A stretch of DNA of 64,000 bases from NCBI GenBank assembly GCA_023014335.1, contig JAECYW010000007.1, positions 1,426,001-1,490,000 of the forward strand, given 5' to 3'. This stretch comes from Galerina marginata (Eukaryota; Basidiomycota; Agaricomycetes; Agaricales; Galerinaceae). How positions within the stretch are numbered: position 1 is the stretch's first letter; each line of letters opens with the position of its first letter. The notes beneath the pieces were generated by a model that saw nothing but the letters and a program-made list of their open reading frames with translations, had not been told where the DNA came from and did no database searches. Positions 11,252 to 23,719 of the stretch are shown here, in pieces. The position numbers and the translations under genes are program-made.

Positions 11252-12919
11252 TCAGTTCCCGAGGACATCCTCTTCCATTTCCTTCTCCTCTTCATCTCGC
11301 GCCTTTTCGAATTTAGCCTTATATACCTTATTGTAAAGAGTATTGCCCGTGACCACAACTTCGAGGCTATCCGTCAACGCAAGGTTGGGACACTGCTTGA
11401 GGAGCGCATCCACTGGTGCCGAACTTAATTGGTGGGTCGGTTCAAATTCGACCGAAATCCTTTGCAGGTTGGGGATGCTTGCGAGGACGTTCACAAAGTC
11501 ATCAGACAATGGCAGAACAAAGTGGTCATCAAACGAGAAGGATATATCTCTAAGGGTTTCTTTCTTGGCCTTGAGGAGCTTGGAGATGATATCACCGATT
11601 TCTGGAGTGCCTTCCAATACCAGGGTGACGTCCTGCAGAGGTGCAGAGGAAGCAACTAGGAGGTCAACTTGGGTTTTTCCGATTGTGTTGCTTAGAGATA
11701 GGGATTTAAGGCTGGCGAGGCTGGCAAGCAAGGGAACGGCACCAGCAACGTAAGTGTCTTCCGATTCGGAAAAGTTCGTGATGTCGACTTGCTCCAAACC
11801 AGGGATATTTTCGACAACGGTGCGGACATCCTGCAGTTCGAGACCAGAGCCGATATTGAGACTCTTCAATGAAGTCAATTTGGCAGAGAGGTCGGCGATT
11901 TGGCTCCCGTTAATACTGGTGCCAAAACCAATATCAAGATACTTCAGGTTCGCACCGAGACCTCTGGAGATGGGCTCCCAATACCAATGGAAACCGTACA
12001 ACTGAATCGATTCCAGGTTTGTAAATGGGAGGTAGGCATCAGCTGGAATGTCCAATTTCCCTTCAATCGGAGGCGTGTATGAGAACTTCGCGAGGTAGAG
12101 AGTTTTAAGGTTGGAAAATGCCGCAAGTGTGCTGTGAATAAAGGTGACGGACTCGCTAGTAACAGCCTCTGGACCGTCGGCGCTGTCTCCCCAGTGGAGG
12201 GTCAGGTCGACCAGATTCGGCGTAAGAGAGGCCACCTTCCGCACGACTCGCATATTCCAACCGCCTTTTACGATGCGGATGCGGAGACGCTGCACGAAGT
12301 GACCAAGGCTGTCGCTGATAGCTCCGGAAATGGTAGCTCCAAATGCGAAGCGGACTTGTTGTTCGACTGTGTCAAGATCTCTGGGACGTCTCCAAAGGCG
12401 AAGCTGAGTCGCGTTGTGGAACGCATGAGAGGTAAGACTGGCTTGGTGTATGGTGTCTCTTTCCGATTTGGTGAGGAGAGGGATTTGGGAGAAAATGAGG
12501 TCAAGGGTGTCTGGAAGTGAAAGGACCTTTTGAGCAGGCGTAAGCTGCAACAAGTCAAGTTTATCCGCGTTAGCAGGCGTAAATTTTGGTGGCGGTAGGG
12601 TTTTCAAGACGCTTTCAGCTAGTGCGGGATCTATCACAGGTAGATATTAATATTGATTGATTAATCGAAAGCCGGGAAACTGACCGTTCAAAGCAGCATG
12701 ATAGGATCTAAAAATCTCTAGCTGAGCTTTCTCCTCTTCGACGGAAGGGTTGAGGATATCCAAAAAAAATTTGAGGGCATGTGCAGCTCGTTTTTTGGTC
12801 TGCTCCTGAGGAGCTGGGTCGGATGCTCGAAGGGCGTCATTGGTGACCGCAACCGTATAATCGATCAGCGAGCTGTCGAGCAGATAGGCCGTAAGAGGTG
12901 AGGGTTGTGTGCTATCCAT
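11252..12919 (-). CDS. F-box-like protein with leucine-rich repeats
   Basis: The protein is 537 residues from two exons (12919-12685 and 12630-11252) joined over a 54-base intron. The ATG is at 12917-12919. After an N-terminal helical stretch, a degenerate F-box reads LPDTLDLIFSQIPLL at about residue 130. Leucine-rich repeats then run to near the end (LVDLTLHW, LKTLYLAKFSY, LKYLDIGFG, LKSLNIGSGL, LKSLSLSN, LQRISVEFEP). The C-terminal tail is charged and rich in Glu/Lys. Such proteins are substrate adaptors of SCF ubiquitin ligases: the F-box binds Skp1 and the repeats bind the target. The target is unknown. It is not obviously related to the F-box pair at 42-47 kb. Confidence 0.78.
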
Positions 12920-13985
12920 AATTCTGTATATTGAGAAAGTAAGTTCACTTGATTGGAGGTGTATGAAGAGGGCGAGTTGGCCTTGATTGATCGATTGACG
13001 CCGTGCTTCACTAGTGGCCGTCACCCTGGGACACAGCTTTCAGAACCTTCACTTGGAAGAATACGTTCTTCTACAGGGCTAGATCTTGCGATTTGGGGAG
13101 GCCGTTGTCACGACTTGGATGCCCACACACTTGGAACGAGTTTGAGGGGACGAACTGAGCTTGGCTGGCGATTCAGAATGACCCACCACGCGTTAGTGTC
13201 CGTAGGATCGGCCAGAGTCGTCCGCTCCCTCAAGAGACTTCCATGGGCCACGCTACCTCGGTGACATAGATCAGAACTTGCCTTGGCAGAGCCTGTGTTC
13301 GCTCTGATATGAGCCCCTGGACCTTGATCGTCGTTCTAAATTGAGAAATTGGGACCTATTTTTGGACCGTTCGGCGTTTACAACTGGGCATGATCATCAA
13401 GCGCTTGTGTTATTTAGGCCGCCGCAGTTTCTTCTACGGTACATACCCCAAAGGCTTTGTAAAGTGTACTGAAAACTGCAGTTCCCTTTGTTTTCCAGTC
13501 GGGCGACTAGCCCCTTTTTTTCAAGGCTGTCAATGACTTTCCGAGAAAAGTGTTGGAGTCTTAGATCTTTAGAGGGAGAGCTGTTTCTGGATTTCTTTCA
13601 CATAATAATGCAGGGCTGTGTTTTAGATTTTGATGTAGCAAGCCACAGAGAACTCCTCCTCCATGTTGCCTTGGTTGATCTTGGGATGCTGAGTAGGCTA
13701 CGATTGGAAACACCTGCCGCGTGGAATCCAAAAGACGCCCTGGTCCATCATGATGCGATCCATTTGTTACCTTCGTCAAGAAGCTGCAAGGCCGCAACCA
13801 AGCACAGCGGTCGGGTCGCCCGGCGCATTTTTTTGAGATGGTCCTCCAAATCGAAGCTCGCGGCTCCGGAGCACTGTGTCCGAACATGAATATATAAGGC
13901 GGAAATTTTTTTCCTTTGAAAGTATCAGACGGTCCCCACACATCTGCTCACATTCGCCACCACTCTCTTACCAAAGCAACTTACG
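12920..13985. other. divergent intergenic region
   Basis: This lies between the F-box/LRR gene (-) and the small secreted protein gene (+). Open frames are present on both strands but lack conserved motifs and intron signals, so I call none. The final 100 bases hold a TATA box for the downstream gene. Confidence 0.45.
13891..13898 (+). promoter_or_regulatory. TATA box of small secreted protein gene
   Basis: TATATAAG lies 95 bases upstream of the ATG at 13986. This is a typical distance for a strongly or conditionally expressed fungal gene. Confidence 0.65.
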
Positions 13986-14699
13986 ATGAAGTTCACTTCC
14001 CTTCTTTCTGTTATTTCCGTCATTGGCGCTGGCGTCATGGCTCAAGATATGTGAGTGCCCGTTCCTTTTGTCGCTGATCGAGAAATATTTCTGACGGTTT
14101 GATGCTAGTTTCGACGTGGATGAACTTGTCACCCGAGAATACGAAAGCCATGATCTTGTTGTGCGGGCTATGCACAATCTCAAGCGTCATACGGAAGATC
14201 ATGTACGTCCCTTCTGGCTTGATTTAATATTACATTCACGGAGCTGATCCTTGTGATTCTGCCTATAGATCGAACTCCTCACGCGGGCCGTCGAGGAACT
14301 AGATAACGCTCTCTACGCGCGTTGGGGGTCTGGAAAATACGTCATTGACGACAATACCTACCACCGCTCAGTCAAGCCAATCCTGATCTCCACGTTCAGT
14401 GGAAAGCCAGGGTTCAAGGGCCTGTGCGGCAGCAACCCCGATTTCCACGTGGAGAGAGACGGAACGGTATACCCCACCGCTGTAGACAAGAAGGCTAAGC
14501 AGGCGGGCAAATGTACCAAGGTATGGTCTGGTTTACCTTCTGTGTAGACGCAGCTTGTTAACGAGACATATTTCAGTCCAAGTACAGCGAAAATATGCAC
14601 GATACTTTGATCAGATATATTACTCCTCCCAGTCGCAGTCCTAGTCCGGCGGGCCGTCACAGACGCTCCGAATTTGAGGACTTCGACCTCTTGGACTAA
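13986..14699 (+). CDS. small secreted protein, unknown function
   Basis: Four exons (13986-14050, 14109-14202, 14269-14520, 14577-14699) give exactly 177 residues. The N terminus MKFTSLLSVISVIGAGVMAQ is a clear signal peptide. The mature part begins with a helical, charged segment (ELVTREYESHDLVVRAMHN). A region with two cysteines and a glycine-rich turn follows (SGKPGFKGLCG ... AGKC). The tail is Ser/Arg/Asp-rich and ends in DFDLLD. A dibasic RR near the C terminus could be a Kex2 site. I recognise no family. Size, signal peptide and TATA promoter suggest a secreted effector-like or developmental protein, but that is inference. Intron phases agree throughout. Confidence 0.75.
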
Positions 14700-16084
14700 G
14701 TGTCGAGCTCTGGGAGGCAACGTCTACCGGGACCGTGGATAAGTCATTTTACACCTTATAAGTAACAGCAAATATTTACCCCTCTTAGTCGAGTATTAAT
14801 CCCCCATCATCGTATGTACCTGCATGTCTACGTTGTTTTGGTAGAATCCAGAAAGTGTGGCGCAGCGTGGCTGTGCCCGCTGATTATTGGAGCGCTGATA
14901 AGCAGATGCCATAAAGGCGCTTATTTGAGGGACAACATCAGGTGATGGATACGGCATGAACATTTGAAGACTTACCTAGGCTTTCTGGCTGTAGATTTCG
15001 AACAATTGACAGTGGATTGGAGGTTGCCATTGTCGAGCTGAGTGAGCGATTTGAGAAGAACGGTAATACGATTTGCATGCGCAGGATCGTCGTCGGCAGT
15101 TCGATCGTCACGTAATGGAGGAAGTGCTAACGATCTCAGCTACGAGGATGTTGGGACTTCGCTGATGATGAAGAAGAGCCACTGAGCAAATCGATTGCCG
15201 TTGTAGCATTGCATGGATCCATGGCAGGTCATCGAGATTCCTATGTAACGGTCGATGAACAGCAATATGCAATAACCTATTAATTAGGTCCAGTGCCATC
15301 TGCTCGACTCGTTGTACCTAGCTAGCTTGATAACGCATGAGGAGTCTGGCCGTTTCTTCGGGGGAGCGCAAACAGGCAATGTAGTCCACTTTTGCCTGGA
15401 TGAAAAATGCCATCCTAGTACTGTTGAAACTGCCTGGCGATAGCGTAATTGGCCGGTCATCACCGTTACGCAGAGCAAGACCAGATTCCGACGGGTTGAA
15501 GCGGGCTGAATGAGAAAGCTCGCTTCGCATTATTGTCAAGATTCCGCTACCCATCTCATAAGGGCAACAGTGGATCTTCGCGTTACTGGCCACTCAGAAC
15601 CATTGGCTGGTAGGTTCTTCGAACGAACTATGCAGGCTGAACTGTGCGTCGCCCACAGTGGAGATAAAAATAATTTCATGTGCGAGTTCTCTGAAACAAG
15701 TCATTGACGTTTTTGGGGTTCTTATTTGACTTCGTCATGTACACATGCAGTATTGATTGTTGTCGTCGATCGTGAAATGTAGCATCTGTTCACTCGGGTT
15801 TGTTATGAATAGAAGTTGACCGTGAAAAATAACACGAGTCAAGACTCATTTTGGGGGGAAATTTGAGGAGATTGAGCAAGAAAACGACCTCCAGAAAGTT
15901 ACTGCTTGGTACTGTGAGGGGTTCATACGGCGAGGATATGGGCTCATGGTGGAGACGGTGAAGAAAGCCGAAAATTGCCTGATCATGATGTGAATTGATT
16001 ACGTAATTGAACGCAGCTAAACCGCTGGAGCTCTTGACGAGAGTTGGACGTGAACGACGACGGCAGACTGCTTTTCTTCCAGCC
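14700..16084. other. long intergenic region
   Basis: No gene is supported. An open stretch on the minus strand at about 15315-15590 (containing GLALRNGDDRPITLSPGS) looks mildly protein-like. It has no ATG, signal or matching neighbour exon, so it is at most a relic. The last 100 bases are the Knr4 promoter. Confidence 0.4.
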
Positions 16085-18318
16085 ATGGGCTGGCTCTCCT
16101 CTCTTTTTTCTTCCGACACTCCCCAACGCTCAAGGAAAGGCCAGGTCTTCACTTCCACCCACGAGGCCTTCTCTCTTCCAACGTCGTCTCCGGTGTACAA
16201 CTCACATCCAGACGCTTTCAACCCGGATGTCCTGGGCACCCCAGATCCAGAGACGACGCGGAGTCCAGGATCGTATACATACCCACCTCAAGGCACCCCA
16301 ACGTATGGATACGTCCCTTCATCGTGAGTCGTAAACTTGTCTTGGCCCCAAGGCTTCATATCTCAACCATGACGTTTCGTTCAAACGCAGTTCTGGCTTT
16401 AATTCGCGGCCAGTGTCAGCATCTCTGCTACCTACGCACATGGACGCCTTGCACACGCCCCTCTCTTCGCCTTCTAGCTACCCTCCTTTATCGAAGACGT
16501 GGGCGCGCATTCGCTCCTGGCTAAACCGGGAATACCCTGAACTCGGTGATACCCTAAATTACGGAATTTTACCTCAAGACCTCGCGCAGATTGAGATGCA
16601 GTTCGGTTTTGCTCTCCCTGCTGTGGTACGGGAGTCGTATCTCTGCGTCGACGGCCAAGAAGCAGAGTCGGCTGCCGGTTGCTCCGAAGGTCTATTTTTT
16701 GGATTGACTCTCCTACCTTTGGAGAGTGTGTTGGAGGAATGGAGATATTGGAGAGGCGTAGACGACGACCCCAGCACGGGTGCTAACGAAGAACTGCGCC
16801 AATCCATGCAGTCCATTCCACCAGGATGGATCAGGCGAGAATACTCTCAACGAGGATGGATACCACTCATTACCGATAAAGCTGGCAACTACCTTGGCCT
16901 CGATCTCAACCCCGGAGAACATGGTCAAGCTGGCCAGGTTATCGTTTTCGGACGCGATTTCGATACAAAAGTCGTCATGTGGAAAGGTGATGGCTTGACC
17001 GGCTGGGCAAAATGGTTAGCGAGCTTCGTGGAAGAGCTCGAGAGCGGCGAGGGCTTCGAAATCGGCGCCACTGACGCCAGTGAAGGAAGCGAGGATGAAG
17101 TTGGCTATGAAAGTTATTTTTACGATGGACATGGTCGGGGACAAGGCGACGGAGGCGGAGATACCGGTTCTGGTGGTGGATTACGCTACACTGCCGAATA
17201 TCGAGGCTGGAATGTGTTGGAAGCGTGGGCCGACCGGAGTTTGCGGAAATGGCACGAAGCGGGGGTGATCTCAGATGATTCCTTGACACCCATCGAGGAG
17301 GAAGGCCGACAGGTCAGCATTTACAGAATATTTTAGTAAATAATGTCTAACACCTACGACGCAGGAACCGCGGCAGGACCTTGATATCGTTGAACTCTCA
17401 TTGCAAGGACCTGGAGCCGCTGAAGTTGCTATTCCTATTCTGAGGAACTCTTCCGAATTTATTCCCCCTCCGACCACTGATATGCTGGGTTACCATTCCA
17501 GCTCGCAGCCAGGTTCGTCGAGGCAGAGTCCATCCCCCTTACCCACCATATCTGTCACAAAACCTCCGGCGCCCATGCCCGTAGTCCTTCCGACACCTCT
17601 GGATATCGCTCCTTTACCTTCACCGCCGGATTCTGGGCACTCTTCTCTTGATGAAGACCTGGAGGCAGGTCGTATTAGCGGAATGCGCGAACTTTCAGAA
17701 GACGTCGGCCTTGTAACTTCTACAAGAAGAACAGGGAAATCAAAGTCTCCAATTCGCCGTGAAACATCAGATGCAAGCGGTTCTGCTCTTCCAATGACCC
17801 CTCCGCTGTCAGTGTCGCCCCCACCACAGGCTTCCTCGTCTTCCTCCACAAAGTCACCAGCTCCTGTAGTTGCCGACCTCTTAGCCGATTTATCCATGAG
17901 TCCTACGATGGATAGAAAGCCCATGGAACCCACACTAGCTCAAATTCTCCCAGAAGATTCGTCACAACTGAAGCTGGATTCTTCAGGTGAAGCAGAGGCG
18001 GAAAACAACCCAGAGCCTGATACTACCATCAGACTGGTAGGAGGAGGAGGTCAAGCTGGGATTGCTGAAAGCCCTGTAGAAGCCTCCTTTGTTCTGGAGG
18101 AGGCAGAACTTGAAGTCCCGACTGCGCCGAAAGAGAGTGACGCTGTGTCTGTCGAATCTGCCAGCACGTCTGACGCTGGTAATAAAAAGGACGCGAAGAC
18201 GCACAAAAAGTCGAAGAACAGCATAGCCAGCCTCAAGAGGTTCAGCCAACTCGGCCTCAAGAAGAAGACAGATTCGGTATCCAGCACGAAGGACGCGGTT
18301 TCTCCTTCGATAAAGTAA
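16085..18318 (+). CDS. KNR4: Knr4/Smi1-like cell wall assembly regulator
   Basis: The Knr4/Smi1 family coordinates cell-wall glucan and chitin synthesis with the cell-integrity MAP kinase pathway at sites of polar growth. Three exons (16085-16323, 16391-17312, 17365-18318) give 704 residues in frame. The N terminus (MGWLSSLFSSDTPQRSRKG) and the Pro/Ser linker lead to the SUKH/Smi1 domain at about residues 105-310. Its marks are LPQDLAQIEMQFGFALP, ESYLCVDGQE, GWIPLITDKAGNYLGLDLNP and VIVFGRDFDTKVV. The C-terminal 400 residues are disordered, rich in Ser, Pro and Glu, and end in a basic stretch. This matches the known Knr4 layout of globular core plus disordered tails. Confidence 0.9.
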
Positions 18319-18800
18319 TCATTCGAAGACCGGCCCCCCGCCTTTGTCGTGTCTGTCTTTATTTCCACATACCTTCCTCATGCTTGCTTTTGTCAACCTA
18401 ATCCACAACGAGTGTTTTCGTAAACTCTTCGAACTCTGGACTACGACTTAGTCAACTTGCATAAATACTCATTAGCACAGCTCGTTAATCACTCAAACTC
18501 AAGACCATATTTCATTCGTGTACGCTTTGCATTTTTTTTTGATTCTTTTTTTTTACTGCTTCTATACCCATAGCCAATAACCATTATAGTTACTTCTCTT
18601 ATTAACGTGGTTAGCCCAGATCCGGGGAGAATTCTTGCCTTGAGGGCAATTCAAGTTCGCGACGTTGTTCACCGATTGAGGAAATATTGTCAGGATCACG
18701 TGGTTGACCTGTAGTGAAAGTCGCGTGTTCAAAGTTCGTTTGATTTTTGGACATCTGCAACTTTGACCTTGACCTCCCCGTTCGCGGGTTCTCTCCTGCA
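18319..18800. other. intergenic region between tandem genes
   Basis: The 3' flank of Knr4 is followed by the promoter of the aldehyde dehydrogenase. T-runs near 18530-18555 are the only notable feature. No gene is seen. Confidence 0.5.
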
Positions 18801-21223
18801 ATGGATACCTTAATATCCCTCATGAACCACCCATACCTGACGATGAAGTTGGGCTTGGACTCCGAATCGAAACGAAATATTGACGCCATTTACCCCTTGA
18901 CCATCTTCTTTGCTTTCGGAATTTATCTCGTCTACGAACGGTACCAACAAACACACAACAGTGCAATACGCTTTGAAGTCAAATTTCCTCTGGTATGGAA
19001 TATCGTTTTTCAGGATCAGTCGAAGGCTTATTCCTTGTCGTGTGCTAGCCAGCTGACCCGACATGGGAATCCGTCCAAATCCAACAGCCGACACTGGAAA
19101 GCCATTTAACGAACCCAGATATTATGCCTGTGATGCATATACCCGAACGACGGTGGATCACATCCTTTGACCCCGCCACAGGACTCCACTTGGGCACCTT
19201 CCTCGCGGACAACGAAGATGAAATTGCCGGCAAAATCCAACGAGCGAAGGAGGCGCAGAAAAAGTGGAAAAACACGACTTTCCAACAGCGACGACGCGTC
19301 ATCCGCAGTTTGTTGAAGTGGCTGGTTGAGAACCAGGACGTTTGCGCTCGTGTGGCTTGCCGTGACACTGGCAAAACTCGTGAGTATTCATGTATATTGT
19401 TTCGTTAATTGCTGTTAAATAGAACGTGTCAGTGATTGACGCTGCTTTGGGGGAGATACTTACGACGTGTTCCAAGATGGAATGGATAATAAAGCATGGA
19501 GAGAAAGCCATTCAGCCAGAATCAAGAAACTCCAACTTCATGATGTTTTACAAGAAGTCCCAAGTCGTTTACGAACCACTGGGTGTTGTCGCTGCTATTG
19601 TTTCGTGGAACTACCGTGCGTCTTTTCCATATATACCACAGAAATGAACCCAACCACGTTATTCTAGCCCTACATAATGCATGGTCTCCCATTCTCGCTG
19701 CACTGTTTTCTGGCAACGGCGTTGTACTCAAGTGTTCTGAGCAAGTAGTGTGGTCTACGACGTACTTTGGGAGCGTCATTTCGACCTGCCTCAAAGCCTG
19801 CGGACATAGCGGCGACCTCGTCCAAATTGTCTGCTGTTACCCCGAACAAGCAAACGCCCTCACTCAATCGCCGGACATCAAGCATATAACCTTTATTGGC
19901 TCAGAAACTGTTGGACGAAAGGTAAGAATGTATCAGGATGCCAACATAACTCTCTTATCTAAATATTTCGGTTCAGGTTGCAGAGGCTGCCACGAAACAT
20001 CTTACTCCAGTAACTCTAGAGTTGGGCGGAAAGGATCCTGCCGTTATACTTCCCCGAACTGATCTGAAGAAATGGGCGAGCATACTGATGCGTGGAGTAT
20101 AGTAAGCAATTCTGTCCGTGCCTCTAGGCAAGACACTAATGCCTGCTGTAGTCAAAACATGGGACAAAACTGCATCGGCATTGAACGTCTTCTTGTACAT
20201 GTTGACCAGTACGACGAGCTGTTCGAAATCTTCAAAGAGCGTGTTGCAAAGATGCGTCTCGGCTCCGTCATGTCCGTTCATCAAGCCGGCTATGTTAATA
20301 CTGTCGAAGGTGGCTCCATGATTAGCGCAGACCGATTCCGTGGACTTGAAAAACTCATCAAAGATGCTGGAGATGGCAACGCATACGTGATCGGCGGCGA
20401 ACAATTCCAGCATCCCTACCACGAAGACGGGTATTACTTCCAGGCATCAGTTGTTGGTCCTGTTGACGCTTCTATGGACATTGCGAACCAAGAATGTGAG
20501 TTGGCTGAAATCTGTAAGATGTTGCCTGTTAATCTTCCTGTAGTATTTGCACCGGTTGCTCTCTTGATGCCTTATGAGACGGTTGAAGAAGCCATCGAAA
20601 TTGCCAATGGGACCCGATATGGGCTTGGTGCCAGTGTATTTGGTCCCGACCAGGACGACTGCCTCAAGGTCGCGAAACAACTGGACTGCGGCATGGTTTC
20701 TGTCAATGACTTCGGTGTTTTCTATGTACGTTATTGCCCCACTTCCGGCTGAAATCATTATTCTAACAATCATTCTAACTCGTAGATCAAGTTAGTCGCA
20801 TAGCGGTCTCGGGTGATTTAAAATTCTAACAGGCCTATTTCTTAGCCAAGATTTGCCATTTGGAGGAACGAAAGCGAGTGGTTATGGCCGCTTCGGTACT
20901 TACTTCGTTGCATTTTTTTGGTCCATCTTACTAATTATGTGATGTAGGTGGGCCGGAGGGACTTCGCTCGTTGACGAACCCCAAAGCAATCATCGTCGAC
21001 AGGTGGCCATCGGTTATTCAAACAAGCATTCCAAAGGTCCTCGATTACCCATTCCGTTCATTGCGTCACAGCTGGTTTGTCTTTTGCACTGTCAGAAATT
21101 TCTCAATCATTTATGTAAACCTTCAGGGAGTTCACAGCTGGCCTTGTCCGCTTTTTATACGGAGACGGGTGGCGGACGAGAATTCACGGTCTGATCACGG
21201 TTGTAAACGCTGTTCGAAAATAG
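18801..21223 (+). CDS. MSC7: membrane-anchored aldehyde dehydrogenase, Msc7 type
   Basis: This is an NAD(P)-dependent aldehyde dehydrogenase of the fungal Msc7 clade, which carries an N-terminal membrane anchor ([19 protein letters not shown]). The core begins at [12 protein letters not shown]. Key sites are the oxyanion Asn of VSWNY, the general base Glu in LELGGKDPA, and the catalytic Cys in GQNCIG. ELFAPV and [19 protein letters not shown] follow, all conserved in the family. The ATG at 18801 is the first in frame. About nine short introns break the gene. One pair (20726-20785 and 20791-20845) isolates a 5-base microexon, ATCAA, needed to read VFYINQDLPFGG. The last intron ends near 21126 and restores [16 protein letters not shown], a family C terminus. 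The stop is TAG at 21221-21223. Confidence 0.88.
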
Positions 21224-21549
21224 TCTGCAAGATATCATACCCTGGGCACTTTGCCTTCATCCTGCAAGCTTTGAATGCTTTCGTGCACTGTAACTAAGTA
21301 TCCCTCTTATGATTGGTTAGATCTGCTATAATTATATTCCATACCCTCACCTGTGTTGAAGGAGCTTATGCCTGCAATGGTAAGGGTGTCATGCAGAGTC
21401 AGGTGAATCCATTTGATTATAATACAGGAAGATGGAAGATGTCTAAGATATGTGAAGCTTGAGGGTCAACATGAAGTATTGCAGGGCAAAGCGAATTTGG
21501 AAAGAGAAAATGAAGATAATGGTGATTGTAGTGAATATGTGTTCGGTGA
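21224..21549. other. convergent intergenic region
   Basis: This holds the 3' flanks of the aldehyde dehydrogenase and the Dcn1-like gene. No gene or repeat is seen. Confidence 0.5.
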
Positions 21550-23719
21550 TCAGTCAGCATTCATGTCAACGTCTTGTCCGTTGCTCGAGCTACTCTTCTT
21601 CCAGCCAGCAAAGTCGTCCAAGAGTGTGGGCCATGCCTGACAGAATGTTTTAGCACCTGGTGTATCTATAAGATAAGACGCAAACACTGACCCCATCGGC
21701 CTCATAATCCTCCAGGGAGGGCTTTACAGTCTCGCAGAATTCGAGCATCTGTGGAACTCGCTTGTTAACAAGAGATAGATATAGAGGACAGAAATACGAA
21801 CCATGGTCCAGAGATCCTTATTCGTAGCCTTGTAAGTACCCCGTTCCTGTACGCAATCGAGTCAGAACAGCCGACAAATCTGAAAAAACCTGCAACATAC
21901 AGCGATAAATTTGAGGACTTCTCCCATGATAGGGTATTTAGGCACCAAGAGCACACTCCAGAAGGCAACGGATGTCTGAAATTATCGTCAGAACCACGAT
22001 GACTGCGAACTAAAAAGAGATCAACTTACATCCATTTCAATATTTTTCGATCCCCTAATAGAATGACAATCAGCCTCGAATAGTGTGGCTACTGATACGG
22101 AACATACTCTGGTTTGGCAAGCGAGAACGAGAATAGGTAGAGCTTCTGGAAGGCAGCTTTGATGTTCGTTGAGTGGTTGAAATACGACGTCCTATCGTAA
22201 TCTTGGTCCTTCTTAGCTGTTGCTTTAACAGGAGGCTTGCCGTTAATTAGTAAATCCTCAAGCTCAGCCATAGCCAAGCCGATTTGTGAGACAGAAGAGA
22301 CCCTTTATTGGTAAAGGGGTCAACAGAAGTTCAGGAACGAGGAAACGTGCCACTCACTTGAGGGTACTCGTCCCTGACACCCATTCATCCTTAGTGATCT
22401 TTGCCATGTCTTTCGCTCCCATTTGCCACGCGAACACAATTGGACGCGGTCCGTCCAGAGGCATGTCTGCATCTGTGCATAACTTCTCGAAACCCTCAGG
22501 ACCAATGACATTCGCGTCGTCGCTATCGGCGTATGTGCTAAAGAGCACAAGGGCGCGTTGGGGCGTGTATGGCTCGTGTTTCATGGCTTTCTTAGCTGGA
22601 GGAGGCGGGGCAGGTGCAGCTTCTACAATGGGCTTAGGGTTAGATGCAGGTTGTTTGGGCGGTAATTCCTGCAGTGTGGGTGTTAAAAGCAAGAAAGGTC
22701 CAGAAGGTTCCACACTTGCCTTAGTAGAGGGAACTTTACGGATAGGTTCATCATCACTGTGTACATTTTTTATCTGGTTAGAAGAGCAGCAAAACAGGGA
22801 TGAAAAGTGCATGGGTAGTTCATCCACAAGCTCTGGAATGGGAGAACTTGGAAAGAACGGTAGAAGGCAGGTACGAACAGAAAGGCAGATCCAAGTATGC
22901 CTCTAGGAGGACGTAAAGCCACGTGAATGAGACTGCGAACCTTGACGGCACAGGTTTGTGTCTTGAAGACGCAAGACACTCTGCCACTGCCACGAACCGC
23001 ACTGGATAAAGAGTACATTACGTAATCATGTTTCTGTTTTTGGGAGACGTGATCCAGGGGCGGAAAGTGATTGGTTTATGAATCCCAATGTCAAGAAACG
23101 ACGACGTCAAAGGAGACATTGCGATACGTGCAATGACAATGGGGAATGATAGACGAAGTGGAACAACGAGAACAGAAAAGATTGGGAAAGATTTTCAAAG
23201 GAAAGAGGGCATACATTTGCTTTCCTCGTTGATTTGCAGCTGCCTTTGTCGCGTTTTTTCGCGTGTTTGCCGAGCCGGCGGTCCTGGCTTTCTTCGCAGA
23301 ATGAACGGACTGTCAGGGATGAGAAAATCAGTTCAGCGACATAGGAAGGAACCTCAGGTAACGAATAACTCACCTCCATCCCATCTGAGTCATCGGCATC
23401 CCCGCCACTACATGGATCGTTCAATTTCACTCGCGATTGAAATGCCAAGGTACCCAGTTTAAAAGCTATGCTCACCCAGACTTCGACGTAGCAGCGGCAG
23501 ATTTCGCAGTGCCTTTCGCAGTACTTTTTTTGGCGGCCGTCCCACTCGATGCCTTTCCAGTGCTTTTAGTTGTGGTCCTAGTCGATGCTCTTGTAGAACG
23601 CGTCGAGGAAGATGCTTCTGCATCGTCTCCTTGTTTTCGCTGGATCATTTATTTAGATTTATGAATAAGTCGAGGTTCGCGAATACATAGTAATGTAAGA
23701 ATCTTACCTTCGGAGGCAT
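21550..23719 (-). CDS. DCN1: Dcn1-like cullin neddylation factor (PONY domain)
   Basis: Dcn1 is an E3 co-factor that promotes Nedd8 transfer to cullins, activating SCF-type ubiquitin ligases. The PONY/DUF298 domain is clear in the 3' exons: ALVLFSTYADSDDANVIG, GFEKLCTDADMPLDG, AWQMGAKDMAKITKDEW, DTSVAFWSVLLVPKYPI and the C-terminal DLWTMMLEFCETVKPSLEDY...WPTLLDDFAGW. The stop is TGA (complement of 21550-21552). The 5' end is less sure. An ATG at 23717-23719 opens MPPK, which splices to RKQGDDAEASSSTRSTRAST. A Ser/Thr/Lys-rich, probably nuclear-targeting extension follows, with SAKKARTAGSANTRKNATKA, as in some Agaricomycete homologues. The join across about 22830-23210 is uncertain. I see no UBA domain. 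Confidence 0.75.

Noticed and set aside
13488..13941. Overlapping open frames on both strands upstream of the small secreted protein
   Set aside because: They lack conserved features, splice logic and promoter signals.
15315..15593. Minus-strand frame reading GLALRNGDDRPITLSPGS
   Set aside because: It starts with GTG, has no adjoining exon and no known family; kept only as a possible relic in the intergenic note.
18747..18800. Upstream in-frame extension of the aldehyde dehydrogenase
   Set aside because: The first codon at 18747 is TTG; the first ATG in frame is at 18801.
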